10,830 bases of DNA from an uncultured Ignavibacteriales bacterium (GCA_903915485.1 CAIWTC010000192.1:1-10830), one strand, 5' to 3'; shown: positions 1 to 7,331, numbered from the stretch's first letter. Notes: generated by a model from the letters alone, not told the origin. Translations and numbers: made by a program.

Positions 1-1041
1 ATGAAAATAATTTATTTATGTAGTTCACTGTTATTGATTTCTTTCTTGATGGTTACCGGATGTAGTGACTTGAAAAATAATATTCCTACAGCAAGTGAAA
101 AAGTATCTGTACACGGACCTAACTTCAGGAATCCTGGAGATACAACTTTTCATGGCGCTGTCTTATCAAAAAGCAATTATGATTTTAATGCTTGCCGGGT
201 TTGTCATGGTGCAAATCTTGATGGAGTAATTAATGGAAAAAGTGATGATAGTAAAAGCTGCCGTAAGTGCCATGGTCCTTCAAAGCTTCATACCAGTGAT
301 GTTATGAATTCCAGTTCTCCTGATTTTCATGGCAAATTTGTTGCCGGAAACGATTGGGATTTTGGGGCTTGTATGAGATGCCATGGTGATGATTATTCAG
401 GAGGAAAAGTTGGTAAAACTTGCAAAAACTGTCACAACCAAGTAGCCGGCCCTGAAGCATGTAACACTTGCCACGGAGATTTTGGAGATACTACTTCTTG
501 GGCTCCTCCTAGAGCTCTTGACGGTTCAACAGCGACCAGCAGCAGAGGTGTTGGAGCGCACGCAGCGCATTTGAGTAATACTCAATGGTCAGTTGCAGTA
601 AAATGCGAAGAATGTCACAAAGTGCCTACTTTGTTTAATGATGATGGACATATTGATTTCAATGAACCAATCGGAAGAGCTGATTTGATTTTTGGAAGTT
701 TGAGCAGTAAAACTACAGCAGCTACTATACCAAGTCCGGATTATAACGATGATAGTTTAAGTTGTGCAAGTACATATTGTCACGGAACTATGAAAGGTGG
801 AAATTCGACGAATTCTCCGAAATGGACAGACGGCCCGGTAAAATGCGGTTCTTGCCACGGAGATGGTGCTGATAATCCTGCACCTTTGGATGCAAGTCAT
901 AATGTATTCCCGCTTGCAATTAGAATGAAATGCGAAAGTTGCCATTCTAGTTCAACAGTGAAAACCACTTTAACGGGCACAACATATACTTACACATTCA
1001 CCAATAAGTCTAAACATTTGAATGGCGTAGTAGACAGATAG
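1..1041 (+). CDS. Nine-heme c-type cytochrome lipoprotein (CxxCH / CxxxxCH family)
   Basis: Predicted exported, lipid-anchored multiheme cytochrome c, probably an electron carrier at the outer or cytoplasmic membrane; its redox partner is not visible. The N-terminus is a lipoprotein signal with a hydrophobic stretch at residues 8-19 and lipobox VTGC (Cys21). Nine heme-binding motifs can be counted: CxxCH at residues 65, 87, 124, 141, 154, 202, 282 and 311, and one CxxxxCH at 255-261. The CxxxxCH followed by CxxCH (255-286), with an upstream GAHAAHL stretch (185-191), resembles the C4xC/C2xCH domain described from Geobacter multiheme cytochromes. Residues 49-92 and 108-146 are two copies of one diheme module, each opening with FHG, whose histidines (51, 110) could be distal heme ligands. 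The ATG is the first base of the window, so its ribosome site is not visible, but the intact signal peptide supports this start. The marR-type gene follows 32 bp later on the same strand. Family call is strong; physiological role unknown. Confidence 0.9.
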   Translation: MKIIYLCSSLLLISFLMVTGCSDLKNNIPTASEKVSVHGPNFRNPGDTTFHGAVLSKSNYDFNACRVCHGANLDGVINGKSDDSKSCRKCHGPSKLHTSDVMNSSSPDFHGKFVAGNDWDFGACMRCHGDDYSGGKVGKTCKNCHNQVAGPEACNTCHGDFGDTTSWAPPRALDGSTATSSRGVGAHAAHLSNTQWSVAVKCEECHKVPTLFNDDGHIDFNEPIGRADLIFGSLSSKTTAATIPSPDYNDDSLSCASTYCHGTMKGGNSTNSPKWTDGPVKCGSCHGDGADNPAPLDASHNVFPLAIRMKCESCHSSSTVKTTLTGTTYTYTFTNKSKHLNGVVDR

Positions 1042-1073
1042 TAATAAAAGGATATAGAGAGAGAGTTATTAAT

Positions 1074-1553
1074 ATGAACAACGAAACAGATAAAATTGAA
1101 GAAAAAGAACTGCTTTTTACTGCAACACAGTTAGCAGACTTAACCTTTAAGCTTTTAAATAGTTGTCACCAAAAAGAAGAATTATTGGCTAAACAGTATG
1201 GATTGACTCAAGCGGAATTTAGATGCTTGAGACAACTTCATCACAATATTAGCACTAACAATAAAGACATCGCAGAGAAAATGAATTTGAGCGCCAGTCG
1301 ATTGACAAGAATCATCGATGGTTTGGTAGTGAAAAAATATGTTGTCAGGGAAATTGAACCTAACGATAGAAGAAATATGAGAGTGTTCCTTTCTGAAAAG
1401 GGTGATGAGTTTGTCACTCAATTGGATGGGGCCTATATTTCAATTCACGCTCAGATATTACATGATATGGATTATGGTTTGCATAAACCATTAATCAATG
1501 CGATGACTCATTTGTTGTCTGCGCTTGAACGCTGGATAGCTAAAGGTCTTTGA
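1074..1553 (+). CDS. MarR-family transcriptional regulator
   Basis: Predicted dimeric winged-helix DNA-binding repressor or activator of 159 residues, a normal MarR length. The helix-turn-helix spans about residues 62-86 (NKDIAEKMNLSASRLTRIID), and the wing follows at about 89-110 with the family signature DRRNMRVFLSEKG. Helices at 12-55 and 113-156 would form the dimer interface. Cys31 and Cys51 are present, but nothing here shows redox sensing. The ATG is preceded by a purine-rich AGAGAGAGAG stretch (1056-1065) that may serve as a ribosome site. It lies 32 bp downstream of the cytochrome lipoprotein on the same strand and ends at a strong terminator, so the two are probably co-transcribed. 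A role in controlling the cytochrome operon is an inference. Ligand unknown. Confidence 0.9.
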   Translation: MNNETDKIEEKELLFTATQLADLTFKLLNSCHQKEELLAKQYGLTQAEFRCLRQLHHNISTNNKDIAEKMNLSASRLTRIIDGLVVKKYVVREIEPNDRRNMRVFLSEKGDEFVTQLDGAYISIHAQILHDMDYGLHKPLINAMTHLLSALERWIAKGL

Positions 1554-1561
1554 TTTATTTC

Positions 1562-1598
1562 AAGGGTAAACTTAAAAGATAAGTTTACCCTTTTTTTT
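1562..1598 (+). terminator. Rho-independent terminator of the cytochrome-marR unit
   Basis: A perfect 10-bp inverted repeat has arms GGGTAAACTT (1564-1573) and AAGTTTACCC (1581-1590), a 7-nt loop and a run of eight T (1591-1598). Two extra A-T pairs extend the stem outward. It starts 8 bp after the marR-type stop codon. The T run overlaps the stop codon of the convergent HIT gene (1597-1599), so the stem could also slow transcripts from the other side, although no T tract follows it on the minus strand. Confidence 0.92.
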
Positions 1599-2094
1599 AT
1601 AGCTTTGGATAAGCGCCTAAAAGCGCTTTCTTTGTTGCTGCCAAATCCTGGGATAATACTTTTACTTCACCAATCACCGGCATAAAATTCGTATCGCCAT
1701 TCCATCTTGGAACGATGTGAAAATGCAGATGGTCTGCAATTCCGGCACCGCTAACTTTTCCTAAATTTGCTCCGATATTAAATCCTTCCGGATGTGAAAT
1801 CTCAGTCAATGCTTTTATTGAAATATCTACTTCCGCCATCATTTCATTGCGCTCTTCAACAGTTAAATCCGAAAATGATGATAAGTGACGATAGGGTACA
1901 ACCATCAGGTGACCGTTGTTATATGGATATAAATTCAAGACAGTCATGGTAAGTTTATTCTTCCGCACTACCAGTGAATCGTCTGAATCTATTTCTTCTA
2001 ATGCTGATGAGCAGAAGATACATCCGCTTGGGGATTTTTTTTCTTTGAATGACTCAATATATTGAGACCTCCAGGGTGACCAAAGTTTTTCCAA
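1597..2094 (-). CDS. HIT-family nucleotide hydrolase/phosphorylase (Ap4A phosphorylase-like)
   Basis: Predicted cytosolic histidine-triad enzyme of 165 residues acting on dinucleoside polyphosphates or related nucleotides. The catalytic triad motif is clear: DHLHFHIVPRW at residues 121-131, with histidines 122, 124 and 126. A CIFC pair (25-28) is a probable metal site. The core YPYNNGHLMVVPYRH (56-70) and GFNIGANLGKVSGAG (104-118) are typical of the family. The N-terminal LWSPWRSQYI resembles the mycobacterial-type Ap4A phosphorylase branch, so phosphorolysis is possible, but specificity cannot be read from the sequence. The start is TTG at 2094: an in-frame TAG lies two codons upstream (2098-2100) and the conserved WSPWR begins at residue 5, so no other start fits. 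No strong ribosome site is seen. The fusA-like terminator lies just upstream, so the gene needs its own promoter or readthrough. Confidence 0.9.
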   Translation of the reverse strand: MEKLWSPWRSQYIESFKEKKSPSGCIFCSSALEEIDSDDSLVVRKNKLTMTVLNLYPYNNGHLMVVPYRHLSSFSDLTVEERNEMMAEVDISIKALTEISHPEGFNIGANLGKVSGAGIADHLHFHIVPRWNGDTNFMPVIGEVKVLSQDLAATKKALLGAYPKL

Positions 2095-2123
2095 TTTCTA
2101 TATTTCTTTCTTTTCAGCTTGAT

Positions 2124-2158
2124 AAAAAAAATCCCCTGAATCTAAGAAACAGGGGATT
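2124..2158 (-). terminator. Rho-independent terminator downstream of the EF-G-like gene
   Basis: On the minus strand a 9-bp stem, AATCCCCTG (2158-2150) paired with CAGGGGATT (2138-2130), closes an 11-nt loop and runs into a T tract (2131-2124). It lies 18 bp after the stop of the EF-G-like gene and marks the end of the long leftward gene run, between that gene and the HIT gene. Confidence 0.92.
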
Positions 2159-2176
2159 ATAAAATGAAGTTCTAGC

Positions 2177-4267
2177 TTATGCTTCTTCGCGTGATTTTTT
2201 GTACTCTTCAACGATTTTTGCTTCAACATCTTTTGGAACATCTTCGTAGTGAGAGAACTTACGGGAATGAGCACCACGGCCAGCGGTAAGACTTCTCAAA
2301 GTAGATGAATATTTGTAAAGTTCAGCAAGCGGAACTAAACATTTAATCTTCTGGAAATGTCCATCACTGTCCATTCCAAGAATCTTTCCTCTACGACTTG
2401 AAATATCGCCCATTACATCACCCATACATTCTTCAGGTATGGTAACCTCTATTTCATTGATTGGTTCAAGAAGTATTGGTTTAGCTTCCAGGAATGCTTT
2501 TTTGAAGCACATGGATGCCGCAATTTTAAAGGACATTTCATCTGAATCAACATTGTGATATGAACCGTCATATAAAGTAGCACGGATATCAATAACTGTA
2601 CAACCGGATAAAATACCCTTAGCCATAGTATCAATGATACCTTTTTCAACTGCAGGGATAAACCTGCCCGGAACTACGCCGCCGACGATTGCATCTACAA
2701 ACTCAAAACCTGTTCCTCTTGGAAGAGGTTCGAGCTTAACCCAAACATCACCGTACTGACCACGGCCGCCTGATTGCTTCTTGTGCTTATACTGCACACC
2801 GGGGCAAACTGAACGGATGGTTTCACGGTACGGGATTTTAGGCTGAACTAAATCAACATCAACATGGTAGCGCTCTTTCAAGCGTTTTACTGCCAAGTCC
2901 AAGTGAATTTCGCCCTGTCCAAAAATAATAGTCTGAGAAAGTTCAGGATCGAATTTTGAATAGAATGCAGGATCTTCTTCGTGAAGTGTATGCAAACCAT
3001 TCGCGATTTTATCTTCATCACCTTTAGCTTTAGGAATTAAAGCGCCGTTGATAATAGGTTCAGGGAAAACAACCTTAGGAATAATAACAGAGAAAGATTT
3101 AGAAGACAAAGTGTTGTTCGTGTGTGTATCTTTTAATTTCACTACAGCGCCAATGTCACCTGCATGCAGGATTCCGATATCGCTGCGATTTCTTCCGTTT
3201 AGAACAGAAAGCTGATTTAATCTTTCGACCTTACCATTGGATTGATTTACTAAATCCATACCCTGCTGCAATTTGCCGGAGAATATCTTAAATAGAGAAA
3301 GTTCACCAACATGCTGCTCGGCAACAGTTTTGAAAACAAACAGAACAGGTTCACCGGAGGAATTAATATTCACATTTACTTTTTTATCTGAGTCTTTTAC
3401 CTGACCTTCAACTGCACCTCTGGCGACAGGGGAAGGGAAGTACTTAGCAGCAAAATCCAGGAAGTTGTTGATACCGACTCCCTTAACAGATGAAACTGCA
3501 AAAACCGGAATAATAGTGCCTGCGACTATCGACTGAGTTAAACCGTTAACGATTTCTTCTTCAGAAAGAGCACCTTCTTCAAAGTACTTATTCATCAAAT
3601 CTTCGTTTTGTTCAGCAATTTTTTCAATCAAAGCAATTCTGTATTCTTCAGCTGTATCAGCTTCAGAAGCAGGGATATCTATTTCTGTAACTTTTTTAGT
3701 CCCTGCTGCGCCGTATTGATATGCTTTCATTTTAAGCAAATCAACCACGGTTTCCACATTTGTGCCTTCATTAACGGGGTAAGTGATAACCACTATGCCG
3801 TTGCTGATTCTTTCCTGAGCTTGTTTCAGTGTATCCGCGAACGAGGATCTCTCATGGTCAATTTTATTAATTACAATAGCCGACGGCATGCCTGCTTCAG
3901 TAATTAATTTTTGGGCGGTTTCTGAACCTACTTCGACACCTTCAACTGCTTTTAGTAATAGAACCGCAGTATCAGCTACTTTCATCCCGCACTTAACTTC
4001 TCCTATAAAATCGGAATAACCCGGAGTGTCTATAATGTTGATTTTTGTGTTATTCCATTCAAGGTGTAAAAGCGAGAGAGAAATTGAAAATTGTCTTTCG
4101 ATTTCATTACCTGTATAATCTGAAACCGTAGTGCCCTCAGAAATTGACCCTATACGATTTACTTCATTCCCTGTAAACAAAGACATTTCAGCAAGCGAAG
4201 TTTTTCCGCTGCCGCCATGTCCAACTAACACGAGATTTCTTATGTTCTCGGATGTAAATTCTTTCAC
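2177..4267 (-). CDS. fusA: Elongation factor G-like GTPase (EF-G2/FusA2 type)
   Basis: Ribosome-associated translational GTPase of 696 residues with the full EF-G architecture: G domain about 1-280, beta-barrel domain II 306-390, domain III 395-475, domain IV 478-600, domain V 603-685. Visible G motifs are the P-loop GHGGSGKT (16-23), DTPG (80-83), NKID (134-137) and a VSS stretch (258-260). The P-loop has GGS where canonical EF-G has a xDAGKT form, and switch I reads EIERQFSIS (55-63) instead of the usual RERGITI. Both point to the divergent EF-G2 paralogue class rather than the housekeeping translocase, so the symbol should be read as fusA-like. Domain IV has KHKKQSGGRGQYGDVWV (494-510). 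The start is GTG at 4267, fixed by AGGAG eight bases upstream. It follows the DUF948-like gene by 32 bp and is the last gene before the terminator. Exact role (translocation, recycling or other) not determinable. Confidence 0.92.
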   Translation of the reverse strand: MKEFTSENIRNLVLVGHGGSGKTSLAEMSLFTGNEVNRIGSISEGTTVSDYTGNEIERQFSISLSLLHLEWNNTKINIIDTPGYSDFIGEVKCGMKVADTAVLLLKAVEGVEVGSETAQKLITEAGMPSAIVINKIDHERSSFADTLKQAQERISNGIVVITYPVNEGTNVETVVDLLKMKAYQYGAAGTKKVTEIDIPASEADTAEEYRIALIEKIAEQNEDLMNKYFEEGALSEEEIVNGLTQSIVAGTIIPVFAVSSVKGVGINNFLDFAAKYFPSPVARGAVEGQVKDSDKKVNVNINSSGEPVLFVFKTVAEQHVGELSLFKIFSGKLQQGMDLVNQSNGKVERLNQLSVLNGRNRSDIGILHAGDIGAVVKLKDTHTNNTLSSKSFSVIIPKVVFPEPIINGALIPKAKGDEDKIANGLHTLHEEDPAFYSKFDPELSQTIIFGQGEIHLDLAVKRLKERYHVDVDLVQPKIPYRETIRSVCPGVQYKHKKQSGGRGQYGDVWVKLEPLPRGTGFEFVDAIVGGVVPGRFIPAVEKGIIDTMAKGILSGCTVIDIRATLYDGSYHNVDSDEMSFKIAASMCFKKAFLEAKPILLEPINEIEVTIPEECMGDVMGDISSRRGKILGMDSDGHFQKIKCLVPLAELYKYSSTLRSLTAGRGAHSRKFSHYEDVPKDVEAKIVEEYKKSREEA

Positions 4268-4275
4268 TGAAAATT

Positions 4276-4280
4276 CTCCT
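4276..4280 (-). promoter_or_regulatory. Ribosome binding site of the EF-G-like gene
   Basis: On the minus strand AGGAG lies 8 nt before a GTG codon at 4267. This spacing supports the GTG as the true start; the protein from there begins just ahead of the conserved NLVLVGHGG strand of the G domain. Confidence 0.8.
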
Positions 4281-4299
4281 TAGATTTTCTCTGTTTAGG

Positions 4300-4689
4300 T
4301 TAATTCTTTTTTCTGTTTTGAAAGAATGTAGTTATTCCACTCTTAATTGAAGCAAGAGTATTCTTCAATGTTTGTGCGGGATGTTCCATACTTTCCTTAA
4401 TTCTGTTTTCAAATTGTATTAAAGCTTCTACTTTAGTTTTAACCTCATCAATTATCCAATTAGTCTTATCAAGTTGCCGTCTGATATCATCTGACAAAAC
4501 TTTGATAGTCCTGCTTAGTGAATTAAGAGATTCAAGTAGAGGTGCCATCTGATCGGCAACTTTTCTGAAATCATTTTGTAGTGCTTCAACTGACTTCGAA
4601 ATTTTAAAAACAAAATAAATCAACATGAAGCATAACACTGATGCCGAAAAGAGCAAAAGAAGAATGAATATATCTTTAGTCTCTGCCAT
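4300..4689 (-). CDS. DUF948 / YtxG-like membrane-anchored coiled-coil protein
   Basis: A 129-residue protein with one N-terminal membrane helix (about 7-29, IFILLLLFSASVLCFMLIYF) followed by a long, charged, heptad-like helical region (about 30-100) and a basic tail ending in NRKKN. This layout matches the DUF948 family, which includes Bacillus YtxG. In Bacillus, ytxG neighbours ytxH in a general-stress operon, and here the YtxH-like gene lies immediately upstream (11 bp between stop and ATG), which supports the pairing. The molecular function of the family is unknown; a structural or stress role at the inner membrane is plausible. No clear ribosome site precedes the ATG, so translation may be coupled to the upstream gene. 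Confidence 0.78.
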   Translation of the reverse strand: MAETKDIFILLLLFSASVLCFMLIYFVFKISKSVEALQNDFRKVADQMAPLLESLNSLSRTIKVLSDDIRRQLDKTNWIIDEVKTKVEALIQFENRIKESMEHPAQTLKNTLASIKSGITTFFQNRKKN

Positions 4690-4700
4690 TTCAGTAACCG

Positions 4701-5084
4701 TTATGAATTCTTTGCGTCTTTGTACGCATCAACTCCGGCTTGTAAACCGGTTTTAATTTTTGATGCTTCGTCAACAACCTTAGATTTAGCTTCGCTGACC
4801 ACACGGTTAGCATCTTTCATAATCTCTCCGGCTTTAACTTTAGCTTCAGAAACTAATTCTTCTGCTTTGTGCTTTCCTTCGTTGAAAGCTATCTGAGCTT
4901 TTTCTTTTGCAGTGTTCATGAATTTGTCTGCATCTTCTTTCCAGTCTTCGGCTCTATCTTTGATATCTTGTCTAAGTTCTTTGCCGCTTTTAGGTGCATA
5001 AAGAAGCGCTACTGCAGCGCCTACAATTGCTCCTGAAAAGAATCCTATTAATAAGCCTTTGCTTACATTGCTATCTCGTGACAT
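4701..5084 (-). CDS. YtxH-like stress-associated membrane protein
   Basis: A 127-residue protein with a glycine/alanine-rich membrane helix (about 9-28) followed by LLYAPKSGKELR, the hallmark of the YtxH family. The rest is an Ala/Lys/Glu-rich helix with repeating AEELVSEAK-, AGEIMKDAN- and VVSEAKSK-type units of roughly 11 residues, resembling LEA-like amphipathic helices. The start is ATG at 5084, preceded by a near-perfect AGGAGG (5089-5094). A frame open further upstream to 5159 would add 25 residues and overlap icd, and is rejected. It lies 19 bp after the icd stop and just before the DUF948 gene, as in the Bacillus ytxGH pairing. Function in the family is unknown beyond a stress association. 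Confidence 0.85.
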   Translation of the reverse strand: MSRDSNVSKGLLIGFFSGAIVGAAVALLYAPKSGKELRQDIKDRAEDWKEDADKFMNTAKEKAQIAFNEGKHKAEELVSEAKVKAGEIMKDANRVVSEAKSKVVDEASKIKTGLQAGVDAYKDAKNS

Positions 5085-5088
5085 AAGA

Positions 5089-5094
5089 CCTCCT
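5089..5094 (-). promoter_or_regulatory. Ribosome binding site of the YtxH-like gene
   Basis: A consensus AGGAGG on the minus strand, 4 nt before the ATG at 5084, in the 19-bp gap after icd. It is among the strongest Shine-Dalgarno sequences in the window and fixes the shorter start. Confidence 0.85.
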
Positions 5095-5103
5095 ATAATA
5101 ATT

Positions 5104-6354
5104 TTACATGTTTGAAATAATTGTACTAGCGAACTGTGAAGTTTTAACTTCCTTTGCACCTGTCATAAGGCGCGCAAAATCATAAGTTACTACTTTTGAG
5201 CGAATTGTTTTCTTGAGTGCTGATTCAATCATGTCAGCAGCTTTGTCCCATCCTAAATGCTGGAACATCATTACGCCTGAAAGAATTACTGAACCCGGAT
5301 TAATTTTATCTAAGCCTGCATACTTTGGGGCTGTTCCGTGGGTAGCTTCGAAGATTGCAACATCGTAGCTCATGTTAGCACCAGGAGCAATTCCTAATCC
5401 GCCAACCTGTGCAGCAGCAGCATCTGAAAGATAATCACCATTCAAGTTTGGTGTAGCCAAAACGCTATATTCTGAAGGGCGAAGCAATATCTGCTGGAAA
5501 ATACTATCTGCAATTCTATCTTTTATAAGAATTTTTCCTGCAGGAACTTTGCCGCCATGTTTTGCCCATACTTCATCTTCAGTAATGGTTTCTTTTGAGA
5601 ATTCATCGCGGGCTACTTCATAACCCCATTCTTTGAATGCACCTTCGGTAAACTTCATGATGTTGCCTTTGTGAACCAATGTAACACTTGGGCGTTTGTT
5701 TTCAATTGCAAACTCAATTGCTTTTTTAACTAATCTTTTTGAACCGAACGGACTCATAGGTTTGATTCCTATGCCTGAATCCATGCGGATGCTTTTGCCA
5801 TATTTTTTATTGATGTGTTTGATAAGTCCTAATGTCTCGTCAGTTCCTGATTTAAATTCAATTCCTGAATAAACATCTTCTGTGTTTTCACGGAATAAAA
5901 CTATGTCTAAGTCCTGAGGCCTTTTAACCGGGCTAGGGGTGCCGTTGTAATATTTTACAGGTCTGACGCATGCGAATAAATCGAGAAGCTGTCTGAGTGC
6001 AACATTCAAACTACGGATACCGCCACCGACCGGTGTAGTAAGGGGTCCTTTGATTGCAACTTTGTACTGACGGATTGCATCTACTGTTTCGTCCGGAAGC
6101 CATTTATTTTTTCCGTAAACTTTTAATGATTTTTCTCCTGCATAAACTTCTGCCCACGCTATTTTCTTTTTCCCACCATAAGCTTTTGCAACTGCTGCAT
6201 CAAATACTCTTTGTGAAGCTTTCCAAATATCAGGACCTGTTCCATCGCCTTCAATAAATAAAATAATTGGATTGTCTGCAACAACTAATTTGTTGTTGAC
6301 GACTTGAATAGGGGTGCCATCAGCAGGGATGACAATTTTCTTGAATTTTTTCAC
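5104..6354 (-). CDS. icd: NADP-dependent isocitrate dehydrogenase
   Basis: Converts isocitrate to 2-oxoglutarate and CO2 with NADP+ in the TCA cycle (cytosolic). The 416-residue product has the length of Escherichia coli Icd and matches it closely by recall. Seen are FIEGDGTGPDIW (33-44), KGPLTTPVGGGIRSLNVALRQ (102-122), LFRENTEDVYSG (153-164), LVHKGNIMKFTEGAFK, NLNGDYLSDAAAAQVGGLGIAPG and FEATHGTAPKYAG. NADP preference is inferred from the Lys-Tyr of APKYAG and the Tyr and Arg of TYDFARL, which correspond to the E. coli NADP-binding residues. The substrate-binding serine that AceK phosphorylates in E. coli is conserved (Ser115); no kinase is visible here. The start is GTG at 6354 with GGAG 8 nt upstream. 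A longer frame to 6453 would overlap the upstream gene. The gene sits 20 bp after the LPG-TM stop. Confidence 0.95.
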   Translation of the reverse strand: MKKFKKIVIPADGTPIQVVNNKLVVADNPIILFIEGDGTGPDIWKASQRVFDAAVAKAYGGKKKIAWAEVYAGEKSLKVYGKNKWLPDETVDAIRQYKVAIKGPLTTPVGGGIRSLNVALRQLLDLFACVRPVKYYNGTPSPVKRPQDLDIVLFRENTEDVYSGIEFKSGTDETLGLIKHINKKYGKSIRMDSGIGIKPMSPFGSKRLVKKAIEFAIENKRPSVTLVHKGNIMKFTEGAFKEWGYEVARDEFSKETITEDEVWAKHGGKVPAGKILIKDRIADSIFQQILLRPSEYSVLATPNLNGDYLSDAAAAQVGGLGIAPGANMSYDVAIFEATHGTAPKYAGLDKINPGSVILSGVMMFQHLGWDKAADMIESALKKTIRSKVVTYDFARLMTGAKEVKTSQFASTIISNM

Positions 6355-6362
6355 TTTTGTAA

Positions 6363-6366
6363 CTCC
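6363..6366 (-). promoter_or_regulatory. Ribosome binding site that decides the GTG start of icd
   Basis: GGAG on the minus strand lies 8 nt before GTG at 6354, inside the short gap after the LPG-TM stop (6375). The resulting protein equals the usual Icd length, which makes the longer in-frame ATG/GTG choices up to 6453 unlikely. Confidence 0.75.
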
Positions 6367-6374
6367 AGTTTGTT

Positions 6375-7331
6375 TTATTGTTCTGTATTGATTTTTCCAA
6401 ATCTCTTTTGATAAAATATGACACTTACAATTCCTACGAATACCGCGAACCATAAGGTAACTACTCTAATTAAAAATGTTGAGGCAACTGCAATATCCAT
6501 TGATGCGCCTTGACCAATTATCATTGATGTAAATGAAACTTCAGTTACTCCTAAACCTGCAGGAAGCATCGTTACCGCACCGATAATTGTTCCGAATGCG
6601 TAACTGAATGATGCCCACCACAAAGTTACATCAAGAGGCCTATCAAAGTTACGCAGAATAATAAAATAACCCAAACACTCAAAAAACCAGGATGCAAGGC
6701 TTACTATAATCATCTTAATCAGATTACGAAATTTAAGCATTTCGTATGCGCTTTCATAGGCGGAATGAATTTTTTCTATATGTTTTTTAATAAATTTGAA
6801 CCGCTCAAAAAATCCGAAGATACTGAACATCCACTTCCTTTGTCCCAGCAGAATAACCAATAGGGAAAAGAAGACTGCTACTGCTATCGAAGCTGCCTTC
6901 CCAACATTAAAACTGAATGCACCAATTAATGAAATTAATACTAGGGAGAGGAAGTCAGTTATTCTTTCTGCGAAAATAATGGGGGCTGTGCGGCTGATTG
7001 GCGTTCCGTTTATTTGTTTAAGCAGGTAAGATTTTAGAAGTTCTCCCATCTTTCCGGGGGTAACGCTCATTACGAGTCCGCTCATAAAAACGGAAAATGA
7101 ATCACGGACTTTTAGTTTGATATCTAGTACATGAAGGTAATAATGCCATTTGGCGAATCTTACGCAATAATTTGTAAAGGAGAGGAGAAGTACTACGGGG
7201 AGCCAAATCCAGTTGAATTTTTCCAACGCACCGATAACTTTTGAATAGTCAGCATAAATTGAAAGACCCAGATAAATAGCCCCTGAAACTGCTATTGAGA
7301 TCAGGATATTTTTTTTTGCTTTTTCGAACAT
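6375..7331 (-). CDS. LPG_synthase_TM / UPF0104 family integral membrane protein
   Basis: A polytopic inner-membrane protein of 318 residues with about seven or eight hydrophobic segments (near 9-28, 40-56, 76-92, 126-142, 146-163, 205-226, 236-258, 284-306). Family motifs are clear: SVTPGKMGELLKSYLL (89-104), ERITDFLSL (122-130) and MLPAGLGVTE (255-264). This is the membrane module found in MprF-type lysylphosphatidylglycerol synthases and in AglD/YbhN-like proteins, but the soluble aminoacyl-transfer domain of MprF is absent. It is therefore better read as a lipid-handling, flippase-like or glycolipid-associated protein than as an LPG synthase. Its ATG directly abuts the maf stop codon, and its ribosome site AGAGGA (7341-7346) lies within the last maf codons, so translation of the two is probably coupled. 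Confidence 0.88.
   Translation of the reverse strand: MFEKAKKNILISIAVSGAIYLGLSIYADYSKVIGALEKFNWIWLPVVLLLSFTNYCVRFAKWHYYLHVLDIKLKVRDSFSVFMSGLVMSVTPGKMGELLKSYLLKQINGTPISRTAPIIFAERITDFLSLVLISLIGAFSFNVGKAASIAVAVFFSLLVILLGQRKWMFSIFGFFERFKFIKKHIEKIHSAYESAYEMLKFRNLIKMIIVSLASWFFECLGYFIILRNFDRPLDVTLWWASFSYAFGTIIGAVTMLPAGLGVTEVSFTSMIIGQGASMDIAVASTFLIRVVTLWFAVFVGIVSVIFYQKRFGKINTEQ

Noticed and set aside
757..945. Minus-strand open frame antisense to the cytochrome gene
   Set aside because: Lies opposite the conserved CxxxxCH/CxxCH region; Arg/Thr-rich product without features.
1182..1421. Minus-strand open frame antisense to the marR-type gene
   Set aside because: Lies opposite the helix-turn-helix coding sequence and has no features of its own.
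2449..2649. Minus-strand open frame in another frame of the EF-G-like gene
   Set aside because: It overlaps domain IV/V coding sequence on the same strand and shows no family features or ribosome site.
3608..3907. Plus-strand open frame of 99 codons inside the EF-G-like gene
   Set aside because: Antisense to a well-conserved G domain; the product is Phe/Ser/Cys-rich with no recognisable domain, as expected for a shadow frame.
5085..5159. Longer N-terminus for the YtxH-like protein
   Set aside because: The extension overlaps icd and lies upstream of a consensus AGGAGG that serves the ATG at 5084.
6054..6257. Plus-strand open frame antisense to icd
   Set aside because: Leucine/histidine-rich shadow of a highly conserved enzyme gene.
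6355..6453. Longer N-terminus for isocitrate dehydrogenase (33 extra residues)
   Set aside because: It would overlap the end of the LPG-TM gene by about 80 bp, the extra residues are unlike any Icd N-terminus, and GTG 6354 has a well-placed ribosome site.
6796..7029. Plus-strand open frame antisense to the LPG-TM gene
   Set aside because: No family features; the opposite strand encodes a conserved membrane protein.
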